DNA of 64,000 nt. It comes from Psilocybe azurescens (lineage: Eukaryota > Basidiomycota > Agaricomycetes > Agaricales > Agrocybaceae). Location: assembly GCA_023853785.1 (NCBI GenBank), contig JAJIRX010000779.1, positions 1-64,000 of the forward strand. Reading direction: 5' to 3'. Numbering within the stretch: position 1 is the stretch's first letter; each line of letters opens with the position of its first letter. The notes beneath the pieces are model-generated. The model searched no databases. It saw only the letters and a list, made by a program, of their open reading frames with translations, and was not told the origin of the DNA. A program made the position numbers and the translations under genes. Of the stretch, positions 23,272-36,159 are shown one piece after another.

Positions 23272-25570
23272 GCTTGGACGAAAGGGCCACGTCAGACTAC
23301 CTTATTTTCTGAAAATCCCAGAACGGCTCTTTTGGCGTACATCAGGTGTGTTATTCTTAATTAACCAATGTTCGGTTAGCGGTCAGATAGGGAGGCTGGT
23401 GGAGGTTGGTGTTGAGCAGTGATTTTTTTTTTGGTTTGTGTGGATGGATGGATTTGGTGTTTCATAGGGCCATCATTTCCCCCTTCCTTTTTCGTTCGAT
23501 CGTGGAAGTAAAAAGAATGTGTATAGTTTTTTCCTTCTCTTCGGAACTTGTTTTCCTTTGTTTTTCTGAAAATCCAGTTCAGGGAGATACACCTTAGTGC
23601 GCCTTCGTCTGCACTGTTTCGTGGTGAGTGGTTTTTTACACTTGATGCTTGCTATCTATGGATTACATTCGATAACTATTTTATCTTGACAGATTTAATC
23701 CCCGAAGGTCGTATACTGTTCCATATCGTCAGCCAGCCAGCCAGAGCCGTAAGATGGTGGTAAATTGATATCGTCATTATGGGTTCACACGGCCATGTGG
23801 ATGTAAGTATGGTATACGGCGCAAGACATCGGAGGATACATGAAATTATTATCTTTTTGGTTATCCCCCTCTTGCAATCTTTTTTGCCGTACCTTTCATC
23901 CTTCGCTTTGCTGTTTATCTCCCTTCGCTTTTATTCTGTTTCGGGGACCGACGGAGCCGGCTGTGTTGTTTTCAGCGTGGTTGGCGTTTGGTCTTCATTC
24001 ATCCTCTCTTATTTCAGTATCGCATTAATTGAATGATTTTTCAAGACTCGGAAAGTGTGGTCTGACCCTTTGGGACTTCCAACCGGGACATGCCGATTTT
24101 GGCGCCCTCTCCATTACCATAGTCCGCAGCAGCCCTTTTTAAGCGTGGTCAAACAAGTTTGTTCTGTGATAAAATGATACGCGCTGAATGTCTGTAGTCC
24201 TGCAATCAATTCCCCATTTTCCCTGGAGCGAGGACTCGCAAGGAGAATAACGTGGCTATGAATGATTGTGTGTTGAACGTCAGGGATCGAATACCCGTTT
24301 ATTCTTGGGTTCTGAAATACAGAGTAGGAAGAGATGGAAGGATAATTTGTATTTGACGGTTGACGGTAGTCTTTAGCCGTACCAAACAGTATTTGATTGA
24401 GATGGGGCCTTGAAGGCTAACGCTCGAGTTTGGATTCGATTTTCGATTGTTATTCCCGGATGGCATCAAGCGTATTCAGGTGGGCTTCATAATTCGCGGA
24501 TTGAAATCTCAATGAAGCGGGGAGGATGTTGCACAGGTGCCGAACAAATGTCGACATACTAAGTATATGCTCGGTTTTGGACGAAGTTTGGTTAGAAACT
24601 TGAGTCATCAGTCACAGAATGGAACTGTTGGTCCCAAATATGTCTTTGATTGCACAATTGAAGCGTTCCAGATAGCCACTGCTCGGCCTTCGAGTTGATT
24701 AATGGCAATCATATATCTTTTAAATATATGATAGAACGTTCGGGGATCTATGATACACGTATGTGGTTCATCGTCAGTTCGGCTCTCAGGGCGTTTAAGT
24801 TCATCATGCGCGGTTTTTGGGCAGCGTCTGAGGTAAGGGTTGGAAGGCGGCTGTGCATGCTCGTGTCGTTCGGGTTGCGTGCTTAAGTCGTTGCATATTT
24901 CCTGACTGCTTGTGAGATAGATGACTCTGGCGCCATACCGGGGCAAGGAAGACTCCGAATACAGGCTTCTAACAGACAGTCGCCTGATCAGAACTGACTA
25001 ACGACGCACGAGTAGAGTTATATCTGGATTTGATCCTTCTACATCCGACCCACGAGTCGCATGGTAAGTCTGGTTTGGGTTCGAGGTAGGGGTATTTTCG
25101 ATACCAAAATAACAAGACAAGAGAGTTTCGTGAACAGAAGGACGAGAATCAGGCAAAAGAACAGGAAGTACAGATTTCCTATGGACCCACTGGATTTTGT
25201 GCTAGAACCTGCGAGAAAGGTTGACTGATAAGGCTGTGTATAAAGACAGGCGCTGACTAAGCTACCGTGTGTATGTTGACAAAATAGAGACCAAACAAGC
25301 GCAGCGCACCTTATCCCTCGACCACCACCAGCTGGTCGCCATCCTCTTCGCATACTTCTGTTTTATTGGTAAGTCCTTTGGGCGCTCATTCAGATCTTCC
25401 AAACTGATAAATCGCTCGTAACCTCACTATCGCTCCGAAATCGCATACTTTTCAATTCATTTCTTTCACCGTCGCTCAATCATCCTTTTAAACCTCTCTT
25501 TCTTGATCTCGTGCGATCCAAATGGTCCTTTAGTTTCTCACCCTTCAGGTCTTGACGTTTCGAGTTTGCA
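23272..25570. other. Intergenic, no supported gene
   Basis: About 2.3 kb between the RRM-like gene and the E2 gene. An ORF at 23779-24036 is hydrophobic but has no start context or family match, and lies in the likely 3' flank of the upstream gene. T-rich and pyrimidine-rich DNA at 25430-25560 is typical of a promoter and leader ahead of the E2 start. Confidence 0.4.
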
Positions 25571-26276
<706 letters not shown>

Positions 26277-28062
26277 AGAAGGTCACATCACTCTGAATGT
26301 GAAGCTGATTTTGCACGCTTTGGACGAGCTGTTTAGATCGAGCTAGTGTACTTTTTAAACCTACATCTCATGTTTTCCTTGGCCAGACACAATTCTCTCT
26401 CTTTGTTTTAATAATCAGTTTGGGCATCCCATTCAATAGCATACGCAATCGCTCAGTGTAAACGGTATCATTCGTCGTAAATAAAGATCATTCTTCGTTA
26501 TCATTCTTTGCCATCTAAACTCAAAACTGATAAAAAGGACATGCTGGTCCGAATATGTCATTGTGACTTCGCCTCACACGAGCCAATCAATAACTGCAAC
26601 TATGCAATTGAGGGCCGCCACTCAATTTGGCGCTCTATGGTTGAATGTGATTATGTTGGATTATACAAATCTTTTCCTATGTCATAGATGAAACGAACAA
26701 CACACACTGGTGACCTCAAGGCAGAGAAAATACGCGTAAAATCATCAATGTAAATTCTCTCACAAACTCACACCCATATTTTTTATCCAAAATTTGGCCT
26801 GTTTAATGATGTACTCATACTTATCATGTTAGTTGCATATTGGCGAAGAACAAAGTCTCTACATGAATGAAACGGTGAGCCGGAATGCTGGGAAGACCAC
26901 ACTGTACGGATAACAGAGACCACCACTGACGGCATTGGAAGTGATAGTAGCCATGCTGTAGAGTTTACCCACCGTCTAAAATCCTCTTGCCTCGTTGAAC
27001 AGAGGGTGATGGATTGATTTCCAACTCAATCTGGTAGATCCCCTCATGTTTGCCCGATGTCTATGTTCCTTGTTGCTCTTCCGACAGGTCAAATCTCACC
27101 CTTGAAGGGTTAAAAAATGGCCATCTTGGTGAAGTGGCTATGAATTGATACCTTTCATGCGAACAATTCCACGGTGGTCGACTCCTGTTGATTGCTTCTC
27201 CAACAAAAGAGAGTCGGCCTTGAATGAGGCGCGAGCGCTCATGCACTGATATGAGTCCTTCCACTTCTATTTTAAGCTTTACGGAAGGCCACAGTTTAGT
27301 CCCTAATTCAGACTTGACGGTCCGTCGACGTATAGTCCTGAGCTTCTATCTATGGCTGAGGCCTCCACTACCTTGGCCGGCAACCACTGACCTGGTTGGC
27401 AACTTCTCTTACATTTCGGAACTATTCCGCAAATGTCGCGTCCTTCCGTTTACGGAGTGTGTGTCCAAATGCATCGTAAAAGTCGGTTGGCAGGATGGAA
27501 TACTAACTGGATCGGTTAGGTATCGGTCAGCAAGATTCACTAATGACTATGATTTACTCTTCACTCCATCATCTCACGCGTACCAAAATTTAAACAGAAT
27601 TCAATATTCAGATTAGATCTTGATCAACCAGATCCCCTGAAACTTGATGATATACACCGCCCCTGCTTTTGTGAGTATGGGTCCTTGCCGACTTCTAAGT
27701 ACGTGAGTCAACTACGCATACCAGCCGCGTCAACTCTAGACAAATAATACAGTACCATTCAGCTCGGAAACGTGGTTCATGAATGATGTCAGAATCTAAC
27801 TATCCATCCATCAACTTAAGGGCCCGACATCCAAACACGGAAGGAAGGAGATGGAAGACCTTGAAGCCCTTCAGTTTCCTTTTGTAGCTTTTCAAATAAA
27901 TCTTGCACGGCGACAATCCGCTCATATAAACGGAAGAGTAAAGCACGTTTTTTCATTAGTTCATCTTCTTTTCTCGTCTCTTCTCAGTCTCTTTTCTCTC
28001 ACGTCGCTTCCGGGTCTTGTTTCTGTCTTCAGAGCGCGTCTAAATTTTTATTGATTTAGAAT
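26277..28062. other. Intergenic, no supported gene
   Basis: 1.8 kb. The largest ORF (27224-27616, +) shows no motif and lies in ordinary-composition DNA. TATAAA at 27925-27930 and a pyrimidine-rich stretch 27957-28030 look like the promoter and leader of the following DUF6593 gene. Confidence 0.4.
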
Positions 28063-28796
28063 ATGTACTTCAACCATCCTTTCGGCAGCTGGGGAGAAAT
28101 GGGCAATGGACAATCTGCAAACTCGACTTGGAACGGGGCGCAGCACCCACTCCTTCCATATACGGAGCTCTTCCCTATCCCACCGATTCCGCCGCTTTCC
28201 AGACGTTCTACTTCACGACATTTAATCCCGACGTTCTTAATTGCACCGTGATCGGACCACAGGCTCAAGTCTACTATAGGATCGTGACCGACAATCAAAT
28301 GCCGGGTTATACTGTTATTAAGAACTCGGATGGCAAGAACGTCTCCCTCATCGAATGGCAGTCCCATCCGATGATTGAAGTCCGCGGTTTGTTGACGAAG
28401 CAACATGTCAGGACATGGCTCGCTTTAACCCCTGACAAGAGGTCAACACAGCTCATTTTTTGTGTTTTAATTAACCCTAGATGCTGAATAATTAACTCTG
28501 ATTTATTTAGTGCTCGAACAATGACCGTCAGAGGAATGCAGTACGCTTGGGCACCACGTGATAGATCTATAAGCGTACGTTGGACTGCTATCTGCCATCG
28601 TTACGTTTTGTTGAGCTGATCGTGTGTATTCCAGTTATACGCCGGGGGACCGAGAAACCCAACGCTCCTGGCGAGAATAATTAGAACCAATGGTGCCATA
28701 ACCCTTGACATGACTCCTGATGCTATTCAGCTGGGCCTGCTCGACTCTGTCGTAGCCGCCACCCTCCTCCTCCAATGCGGTCGCAATGTGGACTAA
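28063..28796 (+). CDS. DUF6593 domain protein
   Basis: Exons 28063-28441, 28511-28574 and 28635-28796. Begins MYFNHPFGSWGEMGNGQS, then ALPYPTDSAAFQTFYF, VLNCTVIGPQAQVYYRIVTD, IEWQSHPMIEVRG and, in the last exon, MTPDAIQLGLLDSVV with the closing LLLQCGRNVD. This is the pattern of DUF6593, a small basidiomycete family of predicted beta-barrel (Tubby-like) proteins with no known function. The frame changes by one base at the G run 28135-28138: TWNG is followed by the family-like APTPSIYGALPY only if one more G is present. No signal peptide, so it is probably intracellular. Confidence 0.8.
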
Positions 28797-30720
28797 TCGG
28801 AGTGTCTATTCGCGGTCCACTTTGGTTTTCGACAAATTGCATAGGCATTAGAGAGTCCTGCAATATCTGTATCATTATCTCACTCACATCTCGTCCATTT
28901 TGCATCCATCTTTTCATCCATCTTCATTATCTATTCTATATATTATTCTTCATTTTCGCAGCATTTTCCAGCACATTATTTAACTGTAGCCTTAGCCTCA
29001 TCCCTCTGCATTCTGCACGACAATCCCACGACCATATCTCCTACGTTTCGCATCCGACCAACATTCTTCATCTATAGATTTATTTATTTATTTATTTCCT
29101 ATTTATCATTGTCTCCTTGCCTTCATTTGATTTATTATGGCCCTCAACGGCCCTACACGTACTATATCTTGGAGTTATAGACTCTATATACTTCATAAAC
29201 TAAATATGATGGTAGCATAGTACCTATTGTAAACTTTACTTCTTATTTAACGCTGTATTGACTTTTGCATGGAATGTCGATAACATAACGTTTTACCCGT
29301 GAAGCCCCTTAGCCCTATCAGCGTACTTACTTTATAAAGTTTAACTTTTTTTTGAAAAGCACGTGCCATAATGCCAAGTAACAACTTGAACAAACAAACC
29401 TCGCGGAGACCGATCAGCTTCCTCTGTCTTGAACTCTTTTGGTCTCTTTCGGAACGGCTCCAAACTGAACTGGCACGATAGGTTTCGTGTATCGATGGAC
29501 ATGATATGCTATTATTATCATAACATCGCGTGGTGTACCTTATGGCCTGTCCGTCTCTGTAAAATTGCTTTCCTGCCTTGTTTCGTGCAACGTATCGGTC
29601 TGAGGTGCGTGACCTTTGTTGTTTGTTCCCTTCAGGTTGCGTCAGGAAAGGTCCACGGGGCGTATCTGGTGACTTGTGATCTTCTGAAGAGAGAGTTTTT
29701 CGGATAAAGGATAACTTGAACTCTGTTATGTGAGAATATTCTTCGTGTCTGTCTGAGTCAATTGATAACATGTGCCAACTTCACTGTGCTGGCTTTACAG
29801 CGTTAGAACGACTTCCTCTCCGGCGCCCATTCATTGAATCACGGCCACGGCGGTCTTCTTCTCTACAAAAATCACGAATGACTAGCTACGCCAGATAGCG
29901 GGAGTTCGCTTTCCAAATGTTCTCTAGAAATATACGACTGCAAACGTTATTTGTATTCACATTTCAATCCTAGCTCGTCGGGATTTGTGCATGTGCTTCC
30001 AACGTGTGGCATGGCATATGAGTCCGCGAGCTCGGTGGTGGTACCGTGTCAGCTCTTCCATTCTACTACCCGTGTAAGGTCTACTTTCTTGATCCTCTGC
30101 CAGCTTTCACACTGGAGCTCCATCACCTTGTGGTTTTCACAGAAGTTGGCCCCTAGACGAATAGGCATTAGGCGATACAATCCGCGACTGCATAAATCCG
30201 GTGCATCCATGGCTTTTAGCGCACTATATTGGGTCACATTGCAGTGAACTATTCTTACAAGAGTGCTTCAACCTGTTCGGCGTAACTCCCAATGAATACA
30301 ATGACGCGGATTCGCTCATTTTTAGACGTCTCAACCTGGTTACCCTCGGAACCTACACGCCAACTTGACCTCCCGAAAGCCTCTATTCCCATAAACGCCT
30401 TCTGCGCGGTCGCTCTAAAGAGCATGACCAAAGGTAAATTTAACAGATGTGCTTATTTTAGAAAATCCTATATTCATTCCCCACATGGGCCCGGTGGCTG
30501 ACCCGACATTCTGACAATGGAGCTTGTGGACTGGCGTTTCGCTCTTTGGATAGACAGGATAGACAAAAATTATCACCCGAAAAGGCTATAACTGGCTAGG
30601 CTTTCGAGTATTTAAATACTGACGAAAAGATATCCCTAGTCTTTCAGAGATCCACCTCTCACTGCCATAGGCCCCTTTTACAGTTTTTTCACCAATTGTA
30701 ATTCTCTTCGTCGCCTAGCG
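28797..30720. other. Intergenic, no supported gene
   Basis: 1.9 kb. Contains an ATTT microsatellite at about 29078-29098. The 174-aa minus ORF at 29247-29771 and the plus ORFs here have no motif. A 12-bp perfect palindrome GTATTTAAATAC at 30608-30619, about 100 bp before the GH16 start, may serve as its core promoter. Confidence 0.4.
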
Positions 30721-32333
30721 ATGTCTTCTCTTCTCAAGATGTTGATTGTGGCGTATATCACGGCCCCCGCTCTTGCTGCGACATACTCGCAGACTGATAG
30801 CCACACTGGCCCAGACTTCCTCAATGCCTTTACTGTGCAAGCCATCGCAGATCCTACCCACGGTCGTGTGTAAGTGTCAACCGAATTATCTTCAATCTTC
30901 CCATGATAACATTCTTCGTTGGGCGGCGTACAGGAACTATGTCGATGCTGGTACTGCAGCCAGCCAGAACTTGACCTTCGCATCTGGCAACACCTTCATT
31001 ATGCGTGCCGACTCCAAAAAGACCTTAAGCTCCAGCGGCGCCGGTAGAAACTCGGTCAGGATGCAGTCGAACAAACAGTACACGACCTCTGTTATGGTGT
31101 TCGTAGCCTTCTGTGTCCATGTCCCCCGCCAAAATTTATGACGCTGACCAGCGTCCATTTTTAGATTTAACATTCGACATATGCCTCAGGGCTGCGGGTT
31201 AGTACCTATGTTGTATGATTAGAATCTCATCTAATTATGTCCAAAGAACGTGGCCTGCTGTATGGACTGTAGGCGCTGACTGGCCGAATGAGGTAAATAT
31301 AACGTATCCCTTTCGACTGTTGGCTGGCCAATGGATCCTCGAAACTTATTCACGCTATTCCAGGGAGAGATCGATATCTTGGAAGGAGTAAACGATCAAG
31401 GACCCAACCAAGTGACATTGCACACAGGAAATGGTGGGATATTATTGGGTCCGCCTCGCCTGACAGCTGACGCAATTCATTCTCATTGCCAGGGGCTGCA
31501 CTATGCCTGCATCTCGATCGGAGACTGGGTGAGTGCAACCGTACAACAATACTACGCTCTCTATGGCTCATTGAATGATCTCTCAGGACTGCGGTAGGAA
31601 ACGACTGTGATACAGCAGACACCAACAATGCTGGCTGTGGTGTAAAAGTTGATGACGGACGAAGCTATGGACCATCATTTAATTCCAATGGCGGAGGATG
31701 GTAATTCAATTCGTTATTATGAATGGAACTTTGCCTCATTGCTTTTGATTTGCTCAATAGGTATGCGGTGGAGCGTACAAACTCTTTTATCAAGGTCTGG
31801 TTCTGGTCTCGGTCTGCTGGAGGGATTCCTTCCGATGTGACAAGCGGCGCGAGTAAAGTGAACACTGACAACTGGGTATGTCTAGACATCTTCAGCTGGC
31901 ATACATACCCCTCATATCTGCTCTTGTGAAATACAGGGGACCCCTCGTGCCTTTTTCCCAAGTACCAGCTGTTCCATCTCTTCCAAGTTCGGTCCTCACA
32001 ACATCATCTTCGATCGTAAGTCCGATTTGATATCTTCCATTTATGAACCTGTTAACTAATGTAATGATATGACCCTTCAGTGACTTTCTGTGAGTAGCTG
32101 ACACGGCCATCTAAATAGTAACGCTCAGTCAATTTCTACAAGGTGGTGATTGGGCTGGCTCCTCAAGCGTGTACGCGGCATCGGGTTGCCCTTCTACCTG
32201 TGTTGGTACGTAACATTTACTAATCTCGCTGTCTTCCTACCAATTGAGACGATTTTCAGACTACGTCAACAACAATCCTTCAGCGTTTACCAATGCATAC
32301 TTTGATTTCGCTTGGCTTAAGATCTACGCATAA
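30721..32333 (+). CDS. Secreted glycoside hydrolase family 16 (endo-beta-1,3(4)-glucanase type)
   Basis: A 12-exon model: 30721-30869, 30934-31098, 31165-31197, 31247-31292, 31364-~31434, ~31500-31535, 31587-31700, 31761-31875, 31937-32015, 32082-32090, 32143-32205 and 32260-32333. Signal peptide MSSLLKMLIVAYITAPALAA. The catalytic block is GEIDILEG, with the E-x-D-x-x-E arrangement of GH16 (first Glu nucleophile, last Glu acid/base). Other family blocks are GTWPAVWTVG, GCTMP, GNDCDT, GAGCGV-like NAGCGVKVDDGRSYG, and near the end GDWAGSSSVYAASGCPSTC. It would cleave beta-1,3/1,4-glucans outside the cell or in the wall. Exon 10 is only nine bases. The exon 5/6 junction needs one more G near 31433 to keep frame, so a one-base loss is likely. 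Confidence 0.85.
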
Positions 32334-32849
32334 AGCCTCAAGTTGGGCTTTGATAACGACTCCAATAACGACTTATTTATGCTATTATGGAAGGCCGGGT
32401 GCTAACCATACTCCGATTCCAGAGTATTTATCTCTATTGCTTTCTCGTTCTTCGACATACATGACTTATTGAGGTTTTTCCGCATTTTGGGCAAGTTGTA
32501 GTTACACGAGTTTTATGTTTATCATCATGTTTTCTTTTTCCATTAAGATTTATCATTGGCGAAATACAATGTTGCATTTATTTCGGAAACATTTACGAAG
32601 CACACATGAGTGTTTACAGTAATTGAGCTCGTCGGACAACCATTAGAAATATCTAAAAACGGCTTTAGTGGTGTCGGGCATTACGTGATGGCCAAGTCCA
32701 CCACTGTCAACCGCGTAGACAATCGATGACAGTGAATGACTTGATACAAGTTCTCTGTCGCACTTTCCAAACGACTTTCCGAATCTCTTGCCTTCTTGAG
32801 CCTCCAGGCATCGAGTAAATTTCCTCACAGCGCCCTCATTATCGATGGT
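32334..32849. other. Intergenic, 3' flank
   Basis: About 0.5 kb between convergent GH16 and kinase-like genes. No ORF of note. Confidence 0.4.
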
Positions 32850-33700
32850 TCACGACTGAAAAAACATATTGGCAATTATTTTGTCTGTTTCGACGAAACC
32901 GTGGATCGTCGTTTGCGTCGCCTCTTCATCGACGTATGTGATTCGTTCAGCAAAAGGAGTCCAATATTTGATCACAGGATTCAGGTTGATGGACAGGACA
33001 TACTCCCAGTATTCAGTCATCCAGCCTCCCATCTCCCAATCGATGATAATGGCAGCGACATTTGTTTGTCGATCGATAGGGAATGTTTCTTGCACACGAG
33101 TGAATCATACCCTGTGGTCGCCGCGCATCTTCGCTTGGATAGCATCTGTCATGGCCTCGAATCTGGATCCTACATGAATTCATCATCCCGAGAGAGAAGG
33201 AATCGATTAAATTCGTCTTCTGAGGCCAACGGTCCTCGCAGGTCCGCTACCTATCAGTGTGTAGTAAATTTGAGATCCGTCAGGGGTCCGATCTGACCCA
33301 TCTTCCTGGGTGGCAGGGGAATAGTGACTACCGCGTAGTTTGCCCACGATTTGTCGAAGTCGTTGAGCTATTCCTGGTGTTTTTCTCAGTGGACACGGCA
33401 TCCAGCATTCTATCAATGGTAGAGCATCCACCCATCCCACCACCTTTCCATTACTATGCATCATATACACGAGGCACTGAAATCAACCTATCTTCAAGAC
33501 AAGGTGGTCGGCTATGTGTGTTATGTTGTAGCTTTCTTAATCTGGGCAAGATCCTTTTGTGAAGCATTTGAGACCGACGGCAGATTTACGGAGAGACACC
33601 AGAGCCCTATATCTTTCAAGGAAGATCCATTCCGGATGCTAGTCCGGATAGATCCAGCAAAAGGGGGAGAAGGATAGGAATGTCCTTGGAGTAAGGGGCA
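32850..33700 (-). pseudogene. Aminoglycoside phosphotransferase/choline-kinase-like gene, degraded
   Basis: On the minus strand, pieces in several frames follow the order of a fungal APH-fold kinase: YPSPPFAGSI and SSLKDIGLWCLS near the start, then NGKVVGWVDALPL, GPLASEDEFNRFLLS and, near the end, NVAAIIIDWEMGGWMTEYWEY. The last block includes the DWE that corresponds to the metal-binding DxD/DWE of the family. Between frames there are several one-base shifts and a stop. Where the catalytic loop (H-G-D-x-x-x-x-N) should lie, the sequence reads FTRVQETFPIDRQ, so the catalytic His/Asp/Asn are missing. There is also an extra Ile in IIIDWE. This is more damage than in neighbouring genes, so I call it a pseudogene. 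Confidence 0.65.
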
Positions 33701-34429
33701 CGTGAGACCGTGAAAAAAAAGCAGGTACATGTAGTACGCACAAAAGATGCAGAACTGGTTTTTAAGGTCATCGCGATGTAATATGTTGCGCCAGAGTCTA
33801 TTCGATGTTCAATGTCGTTTATTTGTCGTTTATTCACGTTATTTGGAGAGTTGATCCAAGTTGGTTGCAATTGAGTAGCTACTTCGAGGAGCCCCAGCTC
33901 TAGATTTGTCGATAGTATGCCATGCTCGTTTGCCTGAATTGTGGAAGTACACTTCAAGTAACAGCAGTCTACAGTGTAACTTTAAACTACAAATTTCGCT
34001 TCAGTACGTCCGAATTCAATATCGCATGTTCAATACTTATGGTCGGCCAATTGTGCCGTAAGGCACAAGTACATATAAAAATAAACAAAGACAAATTTCC
34101 GGCGACCTCGTTCAAAACCAATTGAGCTCACTCTCACCCCACGTTCAACCATTATTGATCCATTTTATGCATGTACTACACTACCCCAAATGTCAACACA
34201 CTCTACTGTCATTCCTTTCTCTGCGTCGGGGGAACTATTTTCTCTTGATTATTAAAGCTCCCGTCTCATAGGATCTAGTGTTGACTCGCTTGCATCCGCC
34301 GTTGATGTCCAAGCAAGATAGGAATGTTCTTGTATCCCAAATCTAACTTCTCACTTCTGCTCAAGTACTGCGTATGATATGTCTATCATACACGCTGACG
34401 TTTTCTAGAATGCTACTAGCATGCTACTA
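33701..34429. other. Intergenic, no supported gene
   Basis: About 0.7 kb before the right copy of the inverted duplication. A short repeat tgctactag occurs twice at 34411-34430. No coding evidence. Confidence 0.35.
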
Positions 34430-34946
34430 GGACGGCAGGTGAGCACTTATTTAGCCATCAGTAGACCGCAGTGTTTAATGACTAATCTGCAGTCATACAA
34501 TTACATGTACAGTCCAATAATCTGAATTTCTCTCCATTCCAGTGTCACTGCATCATTGAGCGCTTGTGGCGGGCACACGTTTTTCGTTCTAGAGCACCGA
34601 TAAAATTACTCTCGGTAGCGAGGCGGTGCAACATCACCGACAAGACTGCGGCTGGTTGCGGTGTGCCCTCAGTTTTGTGTGTCATGCCCTGAATCAATCC
34701 ATACCCTTGACAATCAGGCGTCTAGTAACGTGCTCAGTGGACTCTGCTCGGTGCACACTATGTTAGACCCTGATGATGGAATGTAGCCATTGCGGGATAT
34801 CAATGCAGTGTGCAGCTTGCAAATGACCTGTGCTTTTGGGGCTTTCTAAACAGAGGCGCCTCTTTTGGCACATGGTGTCGGTGAACTTAACGTATATAGA
34901 TGTCACCGACATATCCACGCTCCGAGGAACCTCTGTATCCCGACGG

Positions 34947-34954
34947 TATAAATA
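34947..34954 (+). promoter_or_regulatory. TATA box of DUF6699 copy B
   Basis: TATAAATA 54 bp upstream of the ATG at 35001. The equivalent element is kept in front of copy A. Confidence 0.6.
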
Positions 34955-35000
34955 CTGCCCGGTGCACCCCCCTCTTGTGCTGCACTACATCTCTATCACC

Positions 35001-35528
35001 ATGACCGACTTCACCACTCATCCCCTCATCACCTACTCTCAGTATCGTGATCCTTCTACCCAATCCCAACCAGTAATATGGGATATACGTGAGCCATCTC
35101 AGTATGCACGTTTTCCATCGGATCCCTGGCATCCACTATCCCACTTTGATCTCTCCCAGCCAGCTACCAAACCAGCTATCTCGACTCTACACATCGTATG
35201 TGACATATTCCCTGGCTACTGGCCTATCAAAATATCTTGCACAAGTGGCGTCACAATCGGTGACGTTCTTGAAGCAATACATTCTGCTTTGATTAAGAGG
35301 ATCTCACGCAGCGAGTGGGACGCTCTTTCTGAAAAGCAGAAGACCCGAACAACGGCTGCTTTCGAGAAGCGTTGTGAAATGGCACCAGACCTAGCCGCGT
35401 GTCGCTCGCATGGTGTAATACGGATGGATTGCTTGGTAGAACACACCTGGTTTGCAGGGCTATCCACCTCTTTCGGAACGGACAGCACATGTATCATGTC
35501 CTTGCGTCGAGGAAGACAGGAGGAGTAA
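35001..35528 (+). CDS. DUF6699 domain protein, copy B of an inverted duplication
   Basis: An uninterrupted 175-codon frame starting MTDFTTHPLITYSQY. The upstream in-frame extension to 34830 begins with a non-ATG codon and overlaps the TATA box, so I reject it. Blocks: IWDIREPSQYARFPS, STLHIVCDIFPGYWPIK, VTIGDVLEAIHSALI, EWDALSEKQ, SHGVIRMDCLVEHTWFAGL and a basic C-terminus RRGRQEE. This is the DUF6699 pattern (unknown function, often multicopy in Agaricomycetes). It is intact, unlike copy A at 13080-13608, and serves as the reference for locating the one-base shift in copy A. No signal peptide or membrane helix. Confidence 0.82.
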   Translation: MTDFTTHPLITYSQYRDPSTQSQPVIWDIREPSQYARFPSDPWHPLSHFDLSQPATKPAISTLHIVCDIFPGYWPIKISCTSGVTIGDVLEAIHSALIKRISRSEWDALSEKQKTRTTAAFEKRCEMAPDLAACRSHGVIRMDCLVEHTWFAGLSTSFGTDSTCIMSLRRGRQEE

Positions 35529-36159
35529 GGTGACGACGAACCATGAATTATGAACCTCTATTCTTCACCGATGACGCTCGCATTACCCGCTATACCCCCT
35601 ACACTCATATGCCCCTTCTTTGGCTCCTAATTCGCTTCAGGCTTGACTTTGCTAGATATCCTGATTTACGACGATTTATGACTTCACTGTATTTAATCAT
35701 TCTTATACCCGAGTATACCCCTCAGCAATACCCGATACCCAGATTCCTAGCACACATTGAATTCTTCAGGACAATGTCTCTATCCTTTCGATCGCCGTGT
35801 ATTCTTTCTTCATTACTTGTACATTACTACTGAACAATCATATGACTTGTCGAGTGAAATCTAACTAAGTCCTGCTCGCTTCCTCGAATCGACTGTGAAG
35901 GCTATTGAGTGGCATGTATCATCAAGGCTATTCTTGGTGACATCTTACAAGCAGACCGAGGTCAATTCCACTCCCTGAATGGTACAATTAGACTGGGAGA
36001 ATGTAACCTTCTGTGGCAATGGATGGACGTTGAGGTCGATAGCGAGTCTTATAGTCATCGATGTCGTTCTTTTTTCGGATTATTACAAGTGGCCCAACTG
36101 AGACTTCTCTTCTTAGATTTCGTCGGACTAGCGCACTCCGAAAGAAGAGTTGATTATTG
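35529..36159. other. Intergenic between convergent genes
   Basis: 630 bp. A 96-codon ORF at 35543-35833 starts 15 bp after the DUF6699 stop, but has no family features, and I regard it as 3' flank. Confidence 0.35.

Larger units (their letters stand above)
34430..35530 (+). repeat. Inverted segmental duplication, right copy
   Basis: Matches the reverse complement of about 13078-14230: upstream blocks gcgggcacacgtttttcg, ctagagca, gaggcggtgcaac and tgtcatgccctgaat, the TATA box, the whole gene, and a few bases (gtaaggtgac) spanning the stop. Similarity ends shortly after the stop, so the duplicated unit is one gene plus roughly 0.6 kb of promoter. Confidence 0.75.

Noticed and set aside
29078..29098. 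ATTT repeat as a functional element
   Set aside because: A simple microsatellite in spacer DNA, with no other signal around it.
29247..29771. 174-codon minus-strand ORF
   Set aside because: No motif, no start context, composition like random antisense of AT-balanced DNA, and surrounding sequence holds only spacer and a microsatellite.
34830..35000. N-terminal extension of DUF6699 copy B
   Set aside because: It begins with a non-ATG codon, includes the TATA box, and the paralogue starts at the equivalent of 35001.
35543..35833. 96-codon ORF just after DUF6699 copy B
   Set aside because: It starts 15 bp after the stop and has no family features; the matching region after copy A is not conserved.
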